NCBI RefSeq assembly: GCF_020694005.1
Contig: NZ_CP073013.1
Span: 2,676,578-2,740,577 of the forward strand
From: Marinomonas profundi
GTDB taxonomy: Bacteria > Pseudomonadota > Gammaproteobacteria > Pseudomonadales > Marinomonadaceae
Direction of reading: 5' to 3'
DNA: 64,000 bases
Shown: one piece after another, positions 43,040-52,029 of the stretch
Position numbering within the stretch: position 1 is the stretch's first letter
Layout of the letters: each line of letters begins with the position of its first letter
Notes under the pieces: generated by a model
Seen by the model: only the letters and a program-made list of their open reading frames with translations
Database searches by the model: none
What the model was told of the DNA's origin: nothing
Translations under genes and position numbers: made by a program

Positions 43040-44326
43040 TTACTGTTGCTCACGAGCAATGGCGCGGTGGCCAATGTCGGTGCGGAAGTAAACCTTATCC
43101 CAAGACAGTGTTTTAACCACCTCGTAAGCCGCGGCTTGGGCTTGTGCCACGGTATCGCCAAGGGCGACAGCACAAAGGACACGACCGCCGTTGGTTACTA
43201 CTTGGCCATCTTTTAATGTGGTGCCCGCTTGAAAGACCTTCTGGCCTTCAGGTAGCACAGTGTCTAAACCAGAAATCACATCGCTTTTCGGGTAATCAGC
43301 AGGGTAGCCGCCAGCGGCCAGAACCACGCCTAAGCTGGCGCGAGGGTCCCAATCGGCTTCAATGGTGTCTAGCTTGCCATTAATGCCTGCTAAACACATT
43401 TGTGCCAAATCAGAACGCAAACGCATCATGATAGGCTGGGTTTCTGGATCACCAAAGCGACAGTTATATTCTAGTGTTTTTGGTGTGCCATCGGGTGCAA
43501 TCATCACGCCCGCGTATAGGAAGCCACGGTAGCGATTGCCTTCCGAGTTCATGCCTTTCACCGTTGGCATAATGACTTCATTCATAATGCGATCATGGAT
43601 TTCTGGCGTTACAACAGGGGCGGGCGAATACGCGCCCATGCCGCCAGTGTTTGGGCCTTTGTCGCCATTATCACGGGCTTTGTGGTCTTGGCTGGTGGCC
43701 ATCGGCAGTACCGTTTCGCCGTCTACCATGCAAATAAAGCTGGCTTCTTCACCGACTAAGAACTCTTCGATAACAACACGGCTACCGGCATCGCCAAATG
43801 CATTGCCTTGCAGCATGTCTTCAACGGCTTCAATCGCTTCCGCTTCGGTTTGTGCCAAGATAACGCCTTTACCAGCGGCGAGACCGTCGGCTTTTACCAC
43901 GATTGGAGCGCCATGCTGCTTGATGTAAGCGACAGCAGGTTCAATCTCGGTGAAGTTGCCGTAAGCCGCCGTTGGGATATTATGGCGTGCTAAGAAATCC
44001 TTGGTGAAGGCTTTAGAGCCTTCTAGTTGCGCGGCCGCTGCCGTTGGACCAAAGATAGCTAAGCCTTCTTTTTCAAACGCGTCTACCACACCAATCACCA
44101 ATGGCGCTTCTGGGCCAACAATGGTTAGGTCAATATTTTCGCGTTTTGCAAAAGCGACAAGAGCGGCGATATCGGTGACGCCGATGTTAACGTTTTCGAC
44201 TTTGTGCTCGGTTGCTGAACCGGCGTTACCTGGAGCAACGAAAACTTTTTCGACTTGGCTGGATTCAGCCGTTTTCCATGCTAAAGCATGTTCACGACCG
44301 CCATTACCAATAATTAGTACTTTCAT
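43040..44326 (-). CDS. purD: phosphoribosylamine-glycine ligase
   Basis: 428 residues, standard GAR synthetase of purine synthesis. MKVLIIGNGGREHALAWK opens the chain, then the ATP-grasp domain with FGPTAAAAQLEGSKAFTKDF, APIVVKADGLAAGKGVILA, GPNTGGMGAYSPAPVV and GFLYAGVMI, RFGDPETQ. AAGGATTAG precedes the ATG. It follows purH by 57 bases in the same transcript. The purH-purD gap contains short imperfect repeats around AATGACGCTG/AATGGCGCTG. Confidence 0.97.
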   Translation of the reverse strand: MKVLIIGNGGREHALAWKTAESSQVEKVFVAPGNAGSATEHKVENVNIGVTDIAALVAFAKRENIDLTIVGPEAPLVIGVVDAFEKEGLAIFGPTAAAAQLEGSKAFTKDFLARHNIPTAAYGNFTEIEPAVAYIKQHGAPIVVKADGLAAGKGVILAQTEAEAIEAVEDMLQGNAFGDAGSRVVIEEFLVGEEASFICMVDGETVLPMATSQDHKARDNGDKGPNTGGMGAYSPAPVVTPEIHDRIMNEVIMPTVKGMNSEGNRYRGFLYAGVMIAPDGTPKTLEYNCRFGDPETQPIMMRLRSDLAQMCLAGINGKLDTIEADWDPRASLGVVLAAGGYPADYPKSDVISGLDTVLPEGQKVFQAGTTLKDGQVVTNGGRVLCAVALGDTVAQAQAAAYEVVKTLSWDKVYFRTDIGHRAIAREQQ

Positions 44327-44382
44327 TATCTAATCCTTTTAGTGGCTCGTTCTTAATGACGCTGCTTTTAATGGCGCTGTTT

Positions 44383-45963
44383 TTAATGACGGAAGTGGCG
44401 CATACCAGTGAAGACCATTGCCATGCCAGCTTCGTCAGCGGCGGCAATCACTTCTTCATCACGCATAGAGCCACCTGGCTGAATAACCGCGGTAATGCCC
44501 GCTTGTGCCGCTGCATCGATACCATCACGGAATGGGAAAAATGCATCGGAGGCCATAACAGAACCAACCACTTCTAGGTTCTCGTCAGCGGCTTTAATGC
44601 CGGCGATTTTAGCGCTGTAAACGCGGCTCATTTGGCCTGCGCCAACCCCAATGGTTTGTTCTGCTTTGGCATACACAATGGCATTGGATTTTACAAATTT
44701 CGCCACTTTCCAAGCAAACAATAAGTCTTTTAGCTCGGCTTCGCTAGGCTGGCGCTTAGAGACAATTTTAAGGTCGTCTAAAGTAATAACGCCATCGTCA
44801 CGGTCTTGAACCAATAGGCCGCCGTTAACGCGTTTGTAGTCTAGCGCAGCGGGCTTGTCTTTTGCCCATTGGCCGCATTCTAGCAAACGAACATTTTGCT
44901 TTGTCGCCACGATGTCAGCGGCTGCTTTGCTCACGCTTGGGGCAATGATGACCTCAACGAATTGACGCTCGACAATCGCTTGGGCTGTTTTAGCGTCGAG
45001 TTCTTGGTTGAAGGCAATAATGCCACCAAAGGCAGACGTTGGGTCTGTTTTGAAAGCAAGATCGTAAGCTTCAAATTGCGTAGTCGCGGTTGCCACGCCA
45101 CAAGGGTTAGCGTGTTTAACGATAACGCAAGCTGGTTTATCAAAGCTTTTTACGCATTCAAGAGCGGCATCGGTATCGGCGATGTTGTTGTAAGACAGTG
45201 CCTTACCTTGGATTTGTTTCGCGGTACTAATAGACGCTTCTTTAGGGTTGGCTTCAACGTAGAACGCGGCTTTCTGGTGTGGGTTCTCACCGTAGCGCAT
45301 TTCTTCTTGCTTGTTGAATTGTAGATTAAAGGTACGAGCGAAGTCTTCGCTGCCGCCGTCTACTTTTTTGCCGAGGAAGTTAGCAATCGCACCGTCATAG
45401 TGAGAAGTGTGTTCGAAGGCTTTTACCGCAAGGTCGAAACGTTGTTCGAAGGTTAAACCGCCATCGGCTTTAAGAGACGCCAAGATGCCTTCGTAATTAG
45501 AAGGAGAAACCACGATAGCCACGTCTTTGTGGTTTTTCGCGGCAGAACGCACCATGGTTGGGCCGCCGATGTCGATGTTTTCAATCGCCATTGGTAAATC
45601 GCAATCAGGACGTTCAATAGTCGCTTCGAATGGGTAAAGGTTTACTACCACCATGTCGATTTCTTCGATGCCGTGTTCTTTCATGATGGCGCCGTCGATA
45701 TCACGACGACCAAGAATGCCACCGTGCACTTTTGGGTGTAGGGTTTTTACACGGCCATCCATCATTTCTGGGAAGCCAGTGTAGTCAGACACTTCCGTTG
45801 CTGTCACGTTGCTGTCCAATAAAAGACGGTAAGTACCACCCGTTGAAAGAATTTCAACGCCTTGCGCGGTCAGTTCACGTGCGAATTCGACAATGCCTGT
45901 TTTGTCGGAAACACTGATTAACGCTCGTTTGATTGGAGTTACGGTATTTTGATTTGCCATCAT
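44383..45963 (-). CDS. purH: bifunctional AICAR formyltransferase/IMP cyclohydrolase
   Basis: 526 residues (E. coli 529) catalysing the last two steps of IMP synthesis. The N-terminal IMP cyclohydrolase domain (to about 195) starts [20 protein letters not shown] and has STGGTYRLL and LYPFEATI. The transformylase part holds [19 protein letters not shown] and the C-terminal [19 protein letters not shown]. The start is one of two tandem ATGs. It lies just behind the fis terminator, so it probably has its own promoter in the 85-base gap. Confidence 0.97.
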   Translation of the reverse strand: MMANQNTVTPIKRALISVSDKTGIVEFARELTAQGVEILSTGGTYRLLLDSNVTATEVSDYTGFPEMMDGRVKTLHPKVHGGILGRRDIDGAIMKEHGIEEIDMVVVNLYPFEATIERPDCDLPMAIENIDIGGPTMVRSAAKNHKDVAIVVSPSNYEGILASLKADGGLTFEQRFDLAVKAFEHTSHYDGAIANFLGKKVDGGSEDFARTFNLQFNKQEEMRYGENPHQKAAFYVEANPKEASISTAKQIQGKALSYNNIADTDAALECVKSFDKPACVIVKHANPCGVATATTQFEAYDLAFKTDPTSAFGGIIAFNQELDAKTAQAIVERQFVEVIIAPSVSKAAADIVATKQNVRLLECGQWAKDKPAALDYKRVNGGLLVQDRDDGVITLDDLKIVSKRQPSEAELKDLLFAWKVAKFVKSNAIVYAKAEQTIGVGAGQMSRVYSAKIAGIKAADENLEVVGSVMASDAFFPFRDGIDAAAQAGITAVIQPGGSMRDEEVIAAADEAGMAMVFTGMRHFRH

Positions 45964-46013
45964 GGTTCTCGCAATTAATTTAACACTACATAAAACAAGG
46001 GGAAGGTAAGACG

Positions 46014-46040
46014 AAAAAAAGGGCGAATTCGCCCTTTTTT
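46014..46040 (-). terminator. rho-independent terminator after fis
   Basis: AAGGGCGAATTCGCCCTT is a perfect palindrome with an A run and T run at its sides, just after the fis stop codon and before purH on the same strand. Confidence 0.92.
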
Positions 46041-46048
46041 CTTTGTGC

Positions 46049-46327
46049 TTATAGCATGCCGTATTGCTTCAACTTCTTGCGAAGTGTGCCTCGGTTTAAC
46101 CCAAGGATAGTGGATGCTTTGGTTTGGTTATCCTTTGTGTAGCTCATGACAGACTCTAGCAAAGGCGCCTCAACCTCGGCTAAGACTAACTGATATAAGT
46201 CTGTTATTGGCTGCCCATCAAGATGAGCGAAATAGTTTTGTAGGGCTTTTTCAACATTGTCACGTAGGGTTTGTGACTGCTCTGAAGAAGCGGCTTGAAA
46301 CGTATGAGTATGAGTTTGTTCTACCAC
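46049..46327 (-). CDS. fis: DNA-binding protein Fis
   Basis: 92 residues from a GTG start at 46327, with AAGGTCATTCT upstream. Fis bends DNA, shapes the nucleoid and activates rRNA promoters in fast growth. The C-terminal helix-turn-helix is plain: [30 protein letters not shown]. It is shorter than E. coli Fis (98) and close to the Pseudomonas form. It follows dusB, as in most gammaproteobacteria, after 110 bases. Confidence 0.96.
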   Translation of the reverse strand: MVEQTHTHTFQAASSEQSQTLRDNVEKALQNYFAHLDGQPITDLYQLVLAEVEAPLLESVMSYTKDNQTKASTILGLNRGTLRKKLKQYGML

Positions 46328-46437
46328 AGAATGACCTTCTATTTTTTAAAGCTAACCATGTATTTTGACCATCATCGAGATGGGTGATTTCACCCTTCTT
46401 TTTGATTTTCACTACATTAAGTGTAAGGTTCGTTTGC

Positions 46438-47406
46438 CTATTGGCAAACAAAGAACTCTTGCAATTTATCAAGCTGTTCGTGCGTATTATCAATACGATT
46501 AAACAGGCTGCGAAATTGTGTTTTATCCGCTAACGTCTGCAGGTACCAACCAACGTGCTTGCGTGCAATACGCACGCCTAAGTAATCACCGTAAAACTGG
46601 TGCAAGGCGTTTACATGGTTAATAACCAGCTGTCTCACCTCTGATAAAGAGGGAGGTGCTAACAATTCGTTTGTTTCTAAATAGTGATTTATTTCGCGAA
46701 AAATCCACGGCCTTCCTTGGGCAGCTCGACCAATCATGATGCCATCTGCCTGGGTGTAATCTTTCACGAATTTTGCGGATTGCGCGTCTTTAATATCCCC
46801 ATTCGCAAAAATAGGAATGCGTAAATGATGCTTAATCTCTGCAATCGTGTCGTATTCAACTTGTCCTTGGAATTTGCATTCTCGCGTTCGTCCGTGGATT
46901 GCCAGTGCTTGAATGCCGATGTCTTCCGCCATTTTGGCAATCGCCAAACCGTTTTTCTGATCCAGACTCCATCCAGTGCGAATCTTTAGCGTGACTGGAA
47001 CAGAAACACTATTTACAACAGACTCCAGTATGTCTCGAACCAGTGTTTCATCTTTCAGTAATGCAGAGCCTGCCGCTTTGTTGCATACTTTTTTAGCGGG
47101 GCACCCCATGTTGATATCAATGATTTGTGCGCCTAGTTCAACATTCTGTTGAGCCGCTTGCGCCATCATTTGAGGGTCACCACCCGCAATTTGAACGGAT
47201 CTCGGCGAGACTTCCATATCGTGAATTAAACGATGACGGCTTTTTGTCGAGTTCCACAGGCGAACATCAGACGTGACCATTTCTGATACGACTAAGCCTG
47301 CACCTTGATCATGACAAAGGCGGCGAAAAGGCAAATCGGTTACGCCAGCCATAGGGGCAAGAATAACAGGTTTGTCAACGCAATACGGGCCAATAGCAAA
47401 TGCCAT
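46438..47406 (-). CDS. dusB: tRNA-dihydrouridine synthase B
   Basis: 322 residues, FMN-dependent reduction of uridine in tRNA. Signature parts: PVILAPMAGVTDLPFRRLC, EMVTSDVRLW, QIAGGDPQMMAQAA, DINMGCPAKKVCNKAAGSAL, TLKIRTGW, AIHGRTR, IPIFANGDI and MIGRAAQGRPWIFREI. AGGAACATC precedes the start. The dusB-fis pair is conserved. A plausible promoter with a GC-rich start region lies 60-90 bases upstream. Confidence 0.96.
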   Translation of the reverse strand: MAFAIGPYCVDKPVILAPMAGVTDLPFRRLCHDQGAGLVVSEMVTSDVRLWNSTKSRHRLIHDMEVSPRSVQIAGGDPQMMAQAAQQNVELGAQIIDINMGCPAKKVCNKAAGSALLKDETLVRDILESVVNSVSVPVTLKIRTGWSLDQKNGLAIAKMAEDIGIQALAIHGRTRECKFQGQVEYDTIAEIKHHLRIPIFANGDIKDAQSAKFVKDYTQADGIMIGRAAQGRPWIFREINHYLETNELLAPPSLSEVRQLVINHVNALHQFYGDYLGVRIARKHVGWYLQTLADKTQFRSLFNRIDNTHEQLDKLQEFFVCQ

Positions 47407-47449
47407 GATGTTCCTGAATACTGGATTGAATGTTAAAGATCGTCGACAG

Positions 47450-47494
47450 CGTCGAGCGGGCGTGAATAATACCTAGGCAATTGTTATTTTTGAA
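47450..47494 (-). promoter_or_regulatory. candidate dusB-fis promoter with GC-rich discriminator
   Basis: On the minus strand TTCAAA (47494-47489) and TATTAT (47471-47466) are 17 bases apart. The bases directly after -10 are CACGCCCGCTCGACG-like and GC-rich, the feature that makes E. coli fis promoter sensitive to ppGpp. The assignment rests on this resemblance alone. Confidence 0.4.
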
Positions 47495-47564
47495 GTCTTG
47501 ACAGGATAAAAACTGACTATTTTTTGTTCTTTTTATCCGATTAAAGCAATTTATACGATGAAAG

Positions 47565-48884
47565 CTAGTATGAGCGAGTATCCGCTGGGAAAGCTCTTAG
47601 CTGATGGGTGACTGCCCTAGCGCCGGGATCTTGTATTGGTATCACCAAGTGCACGGGGGTGTTGGGTGGCATATAGGTGATATCCATGAAGTCTTTGTGC
47701 AAATAATCGACGGGTGAAAAGAGTCGTGCGGCAACGGGGGCGCCATTTAAGTCAAAAAACTCCAAGGCAATTTTAGGCATGGGTTGGGAAAACTGGCTGG
47801 TGTTGGTGATGATGGCGTTAACCAATAATGAATTGGGTATGTTTGGGTGGCTCTGTATTCGAACGTGTTGAATGCCAATCGTTGTCACGTCCTGAAAGCC
47901 AGGTAAGGCACAGCCAGAGTAGGTGCATATTGTTCGGTAAATGGATCTGAAATTGGCTGAGCGGCTACCTTCATCAAAAAAGTGATTGGCAACTTGGCCA
48001 GCCAAGAGAGCAAGCCCTAGTAAAGAGGCAAAAAACCACAACCAAGGGTGACCGCTGGTGCGCTGCGAAGCGTTTTCGCCTTCCCCCATTAACGGCGCTA
48101 GGCTTTGTTGGGCCGATAATTGCTCAAGAATGCTGTGTTGATTTTTACTGTCGGATGGTCTGGTTTGTTCCGCTGCGGTTTGTGCTAAGGAATGCAGGGC
48201 GACCATGTAGTCTGGTTCGCTATCCGCTGCCACAGCAGGTTTGGTTGGAGGCGGGGGGCGATTGGTTGTGCTGATGTTTGGCTGAATCGTGCCAGTTGTG
48301 GGTGTGTTGTGGTGATGGGTTTTATCGTAGCCTGTTGTGTCACGTTGTGCCGTGTCACGAAGGGTACGGTCACGAAGGGTACGGTCGGTGACTTTAAGGG
48401 CTTCTTCTACTTCGGCAAGCTCTAGTTCCCAAGGGGCTGGGTCATCTTGCCTTTGGACTGTAGCGGTTGATCTGGTGTCTTTGTTGTTTGGAGTGGAATT
48501 GTTGTTTGGGGTGGAATTGTTGTTTGGTGTCAGGTCTTCATCGTCAAACAAGGTATGAAGCCAATCTGGGTTGACGATCTCTTCTGCTGGGGCAAGCCGT
48601 TTTTCTGTGTCGGTCTCTATGGTATCAAGAGAAGACGGTTTGGTTGTCGCAAGGGCTTGTGTCTCCGTATGGATTGTTGGGTTGACACTGTCTGGTTGCT
48701 TTTCTTGCTTTTCTTGCTGTGTGGGTGTGCTTGCTGGTGTTTGCTGTTTTGCCGCTTCACTGGCATTGAATATGTGAAAACATTGACCACATCTGACTTT
48801 GCCCTTGGCCATGCTTAATACTTCATCGTTCACTCGAAATGCAGTTGAACATTTTGGGCAACGGGTTATTAGGCTATTGGCCAT
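47565..48884 (-). CDS. zinc-ribbon and DUF3426 domain membrane protein
   Basis: 439 residues. An MJ0042-type zinc ribbon opens the protein (CPKCSTAFRV and VRCGQCFHIFNA). A long, low-complexity linker follows, with repeats STPNNN (three copies) and RTLRD (two copies), then one membrane span near residues 278-297 (HPWLWFFASLLGLALLAGQ) and a DUF3426 domain with CTYSGCALPGFQDV and the C-terminal part PNTPVHLVIPIQDPG. The same gene sits between prmA and dusB in Pseudomonas; the function is unknown. DNA repeats in the linker are in frame. Confidence 0.88.
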   Translation of the reverse strand: MANSLITRCPKCSTAFRVNDEVLSMAKGKVRCGQCFHIFNASEAAKQQTPASTPTQQEKQEKQPDSVNPTIHTETQALATTKPSSLDTIETDTEKRLAPAEEIVNPDWLHTLFDDEDLTPNNNSTPNNNSTPNNKDTRSTATVQRQDDPAPWELELAEVEEALKVTDRTLRDRTLRDTAQRDTTGYDKTHHHNTPTTGTIQPNISTTNRPPPPTKPAVAADSEPDYMVALHSLAQTAAEQTRPSDSKNQHSILEQLSAQQSLAPLMGEGENASQRTSGHPWLWFFASLLGLALLAGQVANHFFDEGSRSANFRSIYRTICTYSGCALPGFQDVTTIGIQHVRIQSHPNIPNSLLVNAIITNTSQFSQPMPKIALEFFDLNGAPVAARLFSPVDYLHKDFMDITYMPPNTPVHLVIPIQDPGARAVTHQLRAFPADTRSY

Positions 48885-48966
48885 GGGGGGTCATCTTCCT
48901 GTTTAATCTTTGCGAGACCTTTGGCTCGTGACTTTGTGCAAAGGCCTCTTTATATAAAGTTAAGTA

Positions 48967-49857
48967 TTATGCGTGCTTGGTGCCGACAATACGAACCCAT
49001 TCTTCTTTTTCAGTTACCGAGTCAATGGTAAACCATTCTTGATATGCCTCAATGACTTCTTGGGTTTGGTTGGCCAATATGCCGGACAGCGCCAGTTGAC
49101 CGTCTTTTTTCACCAAGGCAGAAATAGTCGGTGCTAGGTTGGCAAGAGGGCCTGCCAGAATGTTGGCGACAACGATGTCTGCTTGTAGATCAGATTCGTA
49201 GGGTGGCAGTTTTACTTCTAAACGACTTGGGTCGATCTTGTTGCGTTGTGCGTTCGCTTCGGTGGCTTGCACGGCTTGTGGATCGATATCGATGCCCACC
49301 ATGTTGTTCGCACCAAGTAGTAAGCCTGCGATGCCAAGAATGCCTGAGCCACAGCCATAATCGATAATGGTTTTGTTCTGACAATCAATGCTGTCTAGCC
49401 ATTGTAAGCACAATGCTGTGGTTGGGTGTGTGCCTGTGCCAAAGGCTAACCCTGGATCGAGCATGAGGGTGACGGCATTCGGATCAGGGACGTCGCGCCA
49501 GCTAGGACAAACCCAAAGACGCTCACCAAATTGGATGGGATGATAATTGTCCATCCATTCTCTTTCCCAGTCTTTGTCTTCGAGTATCTCTATTTTCATA
49601 TCGATATCGGTTTCGCCAAGGGACTCGGCTTTGTGTTCTACGACGGGGCGAATGTGTTCGATATCGGCATCGGCTTCAAACAGCCCGGTGACTTTGGTGT
49701 TCTTCCACAGTGGCGTGGTATTAAGATCTGGTTCGTATACGGGATCGTCATGAACGTCTTCAAAAGTGACAACCAGCGCACCGCAGTCAAGAAGCGTATC
49801 TTCGAAAGCTGGGACGTGATCGGGTGTGGTGTGAATACGTATTTGAAGCCAAGGCAT
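48967..49857 (-). CDS. prmA: ribosomal protein L11 methyltransferase
   Basis: 296 residues, standard length. An N-terminal substrate-recognition domain (1-105) is followed by the SAM-binding domain with LMLDPGLAFGTGTHPTTALC, IIDYGCGSGILGIAGLLLGA, GIDIDPQAVQATEANAQRN and VVANILAGPL. PrmA trimethylates L11. It stands after accC in the same direction, but a stem-loop separates the two. Confidence 0.97.
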   Translation of the reverse strand: MPWLQIRIHTTPDHVPAFEDTLLDCGALVVTFEDVHDDPVYEPDLNTTPLWKNTKVTGLFEADADIEHIRPVVEHKAESLGETDIDMKIEILEDKDWEREWMDNYHPIQFGERLWVCPSWRDVPDPNAVTLMLDPGLAFGTGTHPTTALCLQWLDSIDCQNKTIIDYGCGSGILGIAGLLLGANNMVGIDIDPQAVQATEANAQRNKIDPSRLEVKLPPYESDLQADIVVANILAGPLANLAPTISALVKKDGQLALSGILANQTQEVIEAYQEWFTIDSVTEKEEWVRIVGTKHA

Positions 49858-49932
49858 AAAGTGGAGTCCAACAATAAAACAAACAGGAATAGAATAGCGA
49901 AGCTTGGAGCGAGAGGCGAGAGGAAAATGATA

Positions 49933-49963
49933 GCCCCTAGTGATTTATCTGTTCACTAGGGGC
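49933..49963 (-). terminator. stem-loop after accC
   Basis: GCCCCTAGTGA and TCACTAGGGGC make a perfect 11-bp stem with a 9-base loop, between accC and prmA. The minus strand continues TATCATTTT, a weak T tract, so this may be a terminator or attenuator. Confidence 0.7.
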
Positions 49964-49976
49964 AAAACGACAGCCG

Positions 49977-51317
49977 TTATAGGCCGAGTTTTTTCTCCAA
50001 ATAATGGATATTAACGCCACCAGTAATGAAATTAGGGTCATTTACTAGGTCTTTTTGTAGCTCTATGTTGGTTTTGATGCCATCGATGAAAGTTTCATCT
50101 AGAGCGCCAGAAAGGCGTTTTAGGGCAGCAGTACGATCAGGCGCATGACAAATGATTTTGGCAATCATGGAGTCATAGGTCGGTGGTACTGTGTAGCCAC
50201 TGTACAAATGTGAGTCAACACGAACACCCATACCACCTGGCGCATGGAAATATTCCACTTTACCTGGGCAAGGCATAAAGGTTTTCGCGTCTTCGGCGTT
50301 GATACGAGATTCAACCGCGTGACCATTAAGCTTGATGTCTTCTTGTTTCAAAGACAGTGGTAAGCCGCTGGCGATACGAAGTTGCTCTTTCACAATGTCG
50401 ACGCCCGTTACCATTTCTGTAACAGGGTGTTCTACTTGAACACGAGTGTTCATTTCGATGAAGTAGAAATTGCCATCTTCGTAGAGAAATTCGAACGTAC
50501 CGGCACCGCGATAGTTGATCTTGATGCAAGCATCCACACACGCTTTCAAGCAAGCCTGACGGGATTCTTCGTTTAGCATTGGTGCTGGCGCTTCTTCCAA
50601 TACTTTTTGGTGGCGACGTTGCAAAGAGCAGTCGCGGTCATATAAATGGATCGCGTTGCCTTGACCGTCAGCCAATACTTGTACTTCGACGTGGCGTGGG
50701 TTTTGGAGGAATTTTTCCATGTAAACCGTGCTGTCACCGAAGTAAGATCCCGCTTCAGACTGAGTGATGCTGATAGATTTTAGTAGGCTGCCTTCGTTAT
50801 GAACCACGCGCATCCCACGACCACCACCGCCCGCGGCGGCTTTGACAATCACTGGAAAGCCAATTTCTTTCGCCACGCGTAGACATTCTACTGGATCGCT
50901 AGGCACAGGGCCGTTAGAACCCGGTACAGTCGGTACGCCCGCTTCTTTCATCGCTTTGATGGCAGACACTTTATCGCCCATTAGACGAATGGTCTCTGCT
51001 TTTGGTCCGATGAAGACGAAGCCAGAGTTTTCCACTTGCTCAGCAAAATCGGCATTCTCAGCAAGGAAGCCATAGCCTGGGTGAATCGCAGAAGTATCTG
51101 TCAATTCTGCCGCGCTAATGATCGCCGGAATATTTAAATAACTTTGAGCGGATGGGTTAGGCCCGATGCAGATAGATTCGTCTGCAAGGCGCACATGTAA
51201 CAAGTCACGGTCAATCTTAGAATGAACCGCAACGGTTTTGATACCGAGTTCTTTACACGCACGTAAAATACGTAGCGCGATTTCGCCTCGGTTAGCAATC
51301 AATACCTTATCGAGCAT
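49977..51317 (-). CDS. accC: acetyl-CoA carboxylase, biotin carboxylase subunit
   Basis: 446 residues (E. coli 449). ATP-grasp enzyme that carboxylates biotin on AccB. Motifs: [52 protein letters not shown] (glycine loop), [44 protein letters not shown] precedes the ATG. It follows accB by 20 bases; the two are co-expressed in fatty acid synthesis. Confidence 0.97.
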   Translation of the reverse strand: MLDKVLIANRGEIALRILRACKELGIKTVAVHSKIDRDLLHVRLADESICIGPNPSAQSYLNIPAIISAAELTDTSAIHPGYGFLAENADFAEQVENSGFVFIGPKAETIRLMGDKVSAIKAMKEAGVPTVPGSNGPVPSDPVECLRVAKEIGFPVIVKAAAGGGGRGMRVVHNEGSLLKSISITQSEAGSYFGDSTVYMEKFLQNPRHVEVQVLADGQGNAIHLYDRDCSLQRRHQKVLEEAPAPMLNEESRQACLKACVDACIKINYRGAGTFEFLYEDGNFYFIEMNTRVQVEHPVTEMVTGVDIVKEQLRIASGLPLSLKQEDIKLNGHAVESRINAEDAKTFMPCPGKVEYFHAPGGMGVRVDSHLYSGYTVPPTYDSMIAKIICHAPDRTAALKRLSGALDETFIDGIKTNIELQKDLVNDPNFITGGVNIHYLEKKLGL

Positions 51318-51337
51318 GATGAAACCTCTGCGTTGGA

Positions 51338-51781
51338 TTAAATGATAGTAATAAGAGGCTGGTCAAATTCAACTGGTTCGCCGTCTTCAACAAGAATAGC
51401 GCCAATGGTACCAGATTTATCGGCTTCGATTTGGTTCATCATTTTCATGGCTTCCACGATACAAATTGTATCGCCAGCATTCACTTTTTGGCCTACTTCG
51501 ATGAAAGACTTAGCACCTGGAGCAGAAGACTTGTAGTAAGTGCCAACCATTGGAGAGTTTACCGTGTGACCCGTAATAGCCGCTGGTGCTTCTGGGGCGG
51601 CAGTAGAATTTGCAACAGGTGCAGCAGGCGCTGCCATCATTGGAGCGGCCATCATGGGTGCTTGAACTGGCGCACCACCACGACTAATACGAACGGCTTC
51701 TTCGCCTTCTTTGATTTCAATTTCGTAGACGTTAGATTCTTCTAAAAGCTCGATTAGTTTTTTAATTTTACGAATGTCCAT
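51338..51781 (-). CDS. accB: acetyl-CoA carboxylase, biotin carboxyl carrier protein
   Basis: The start at 51781 ([17 protein letters not shown]) has AGAGAG upstream and gives 147 residues. An Ala/Pro/Met-rich linker (about 52-80, [15 protein letters not shown]) leads to the biotinyl domain, with the biotin Lys in [13 protein letters not shown]. The carrier shuttles carboxybiotin between AccC and the carboxyltransferase. In Pseudomonas an aroQ gene lies just upstream; here only about 250 bases separate accB from dsbD and no aroQ is found. Confidence 0.96.
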   Translation of the reverse strand: MDIRKIKKLIELLEESNVYEIEIKEGEEAVRISRGGAPVQAPMMAAPMMAAPAAPVANSTAAPEAPAAITGHTVNSPMVGTYYKSSAPGAKSFIEVGQKVNAGDTICIVEAMKMMNQIEADKSGTIGAILVEDGEPVEFDQPLITII

Positions 51782-52029
51782 GATTACTCTCTTTTGTCTG
51801 TATTGGTGGTTCAGTGATTGCATTCGTCACTGACTATTATAAATTCTGCGTGCTGCTTGCGTTACCTTGCAAACAGGGCTTTTATAAAACATCAGAATTG
51901 TAAAAGCTTGTAACTCGAAATTATCGATAAAAAGCGGGATATTGTCCAGTTATGCGGCAAAAAAACCTAAAAATGTTTGTGTTGGTTGATTTTTAGCCTT
52001 TAGTAAACTCGCTGATTTTTTCAACTAAT

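Noticed and set aside
43536..43928. Plus-strand frame of 130 codons antisense to purD
   Set aside because: purD is complete; composition suggests a shadow frame.
44327..44382. Short imperfect repeats (AATGACGCTG, AATGGCGCTG) in the purH-purD gap
   Set aside because: Too short and few to call a feature beyond local slippage.
49531..49959. Plus-strand frame of 142 codons antisense to prmA
   Set aside because: prmA is complete and certain on the other strand; the frame shows no domain.
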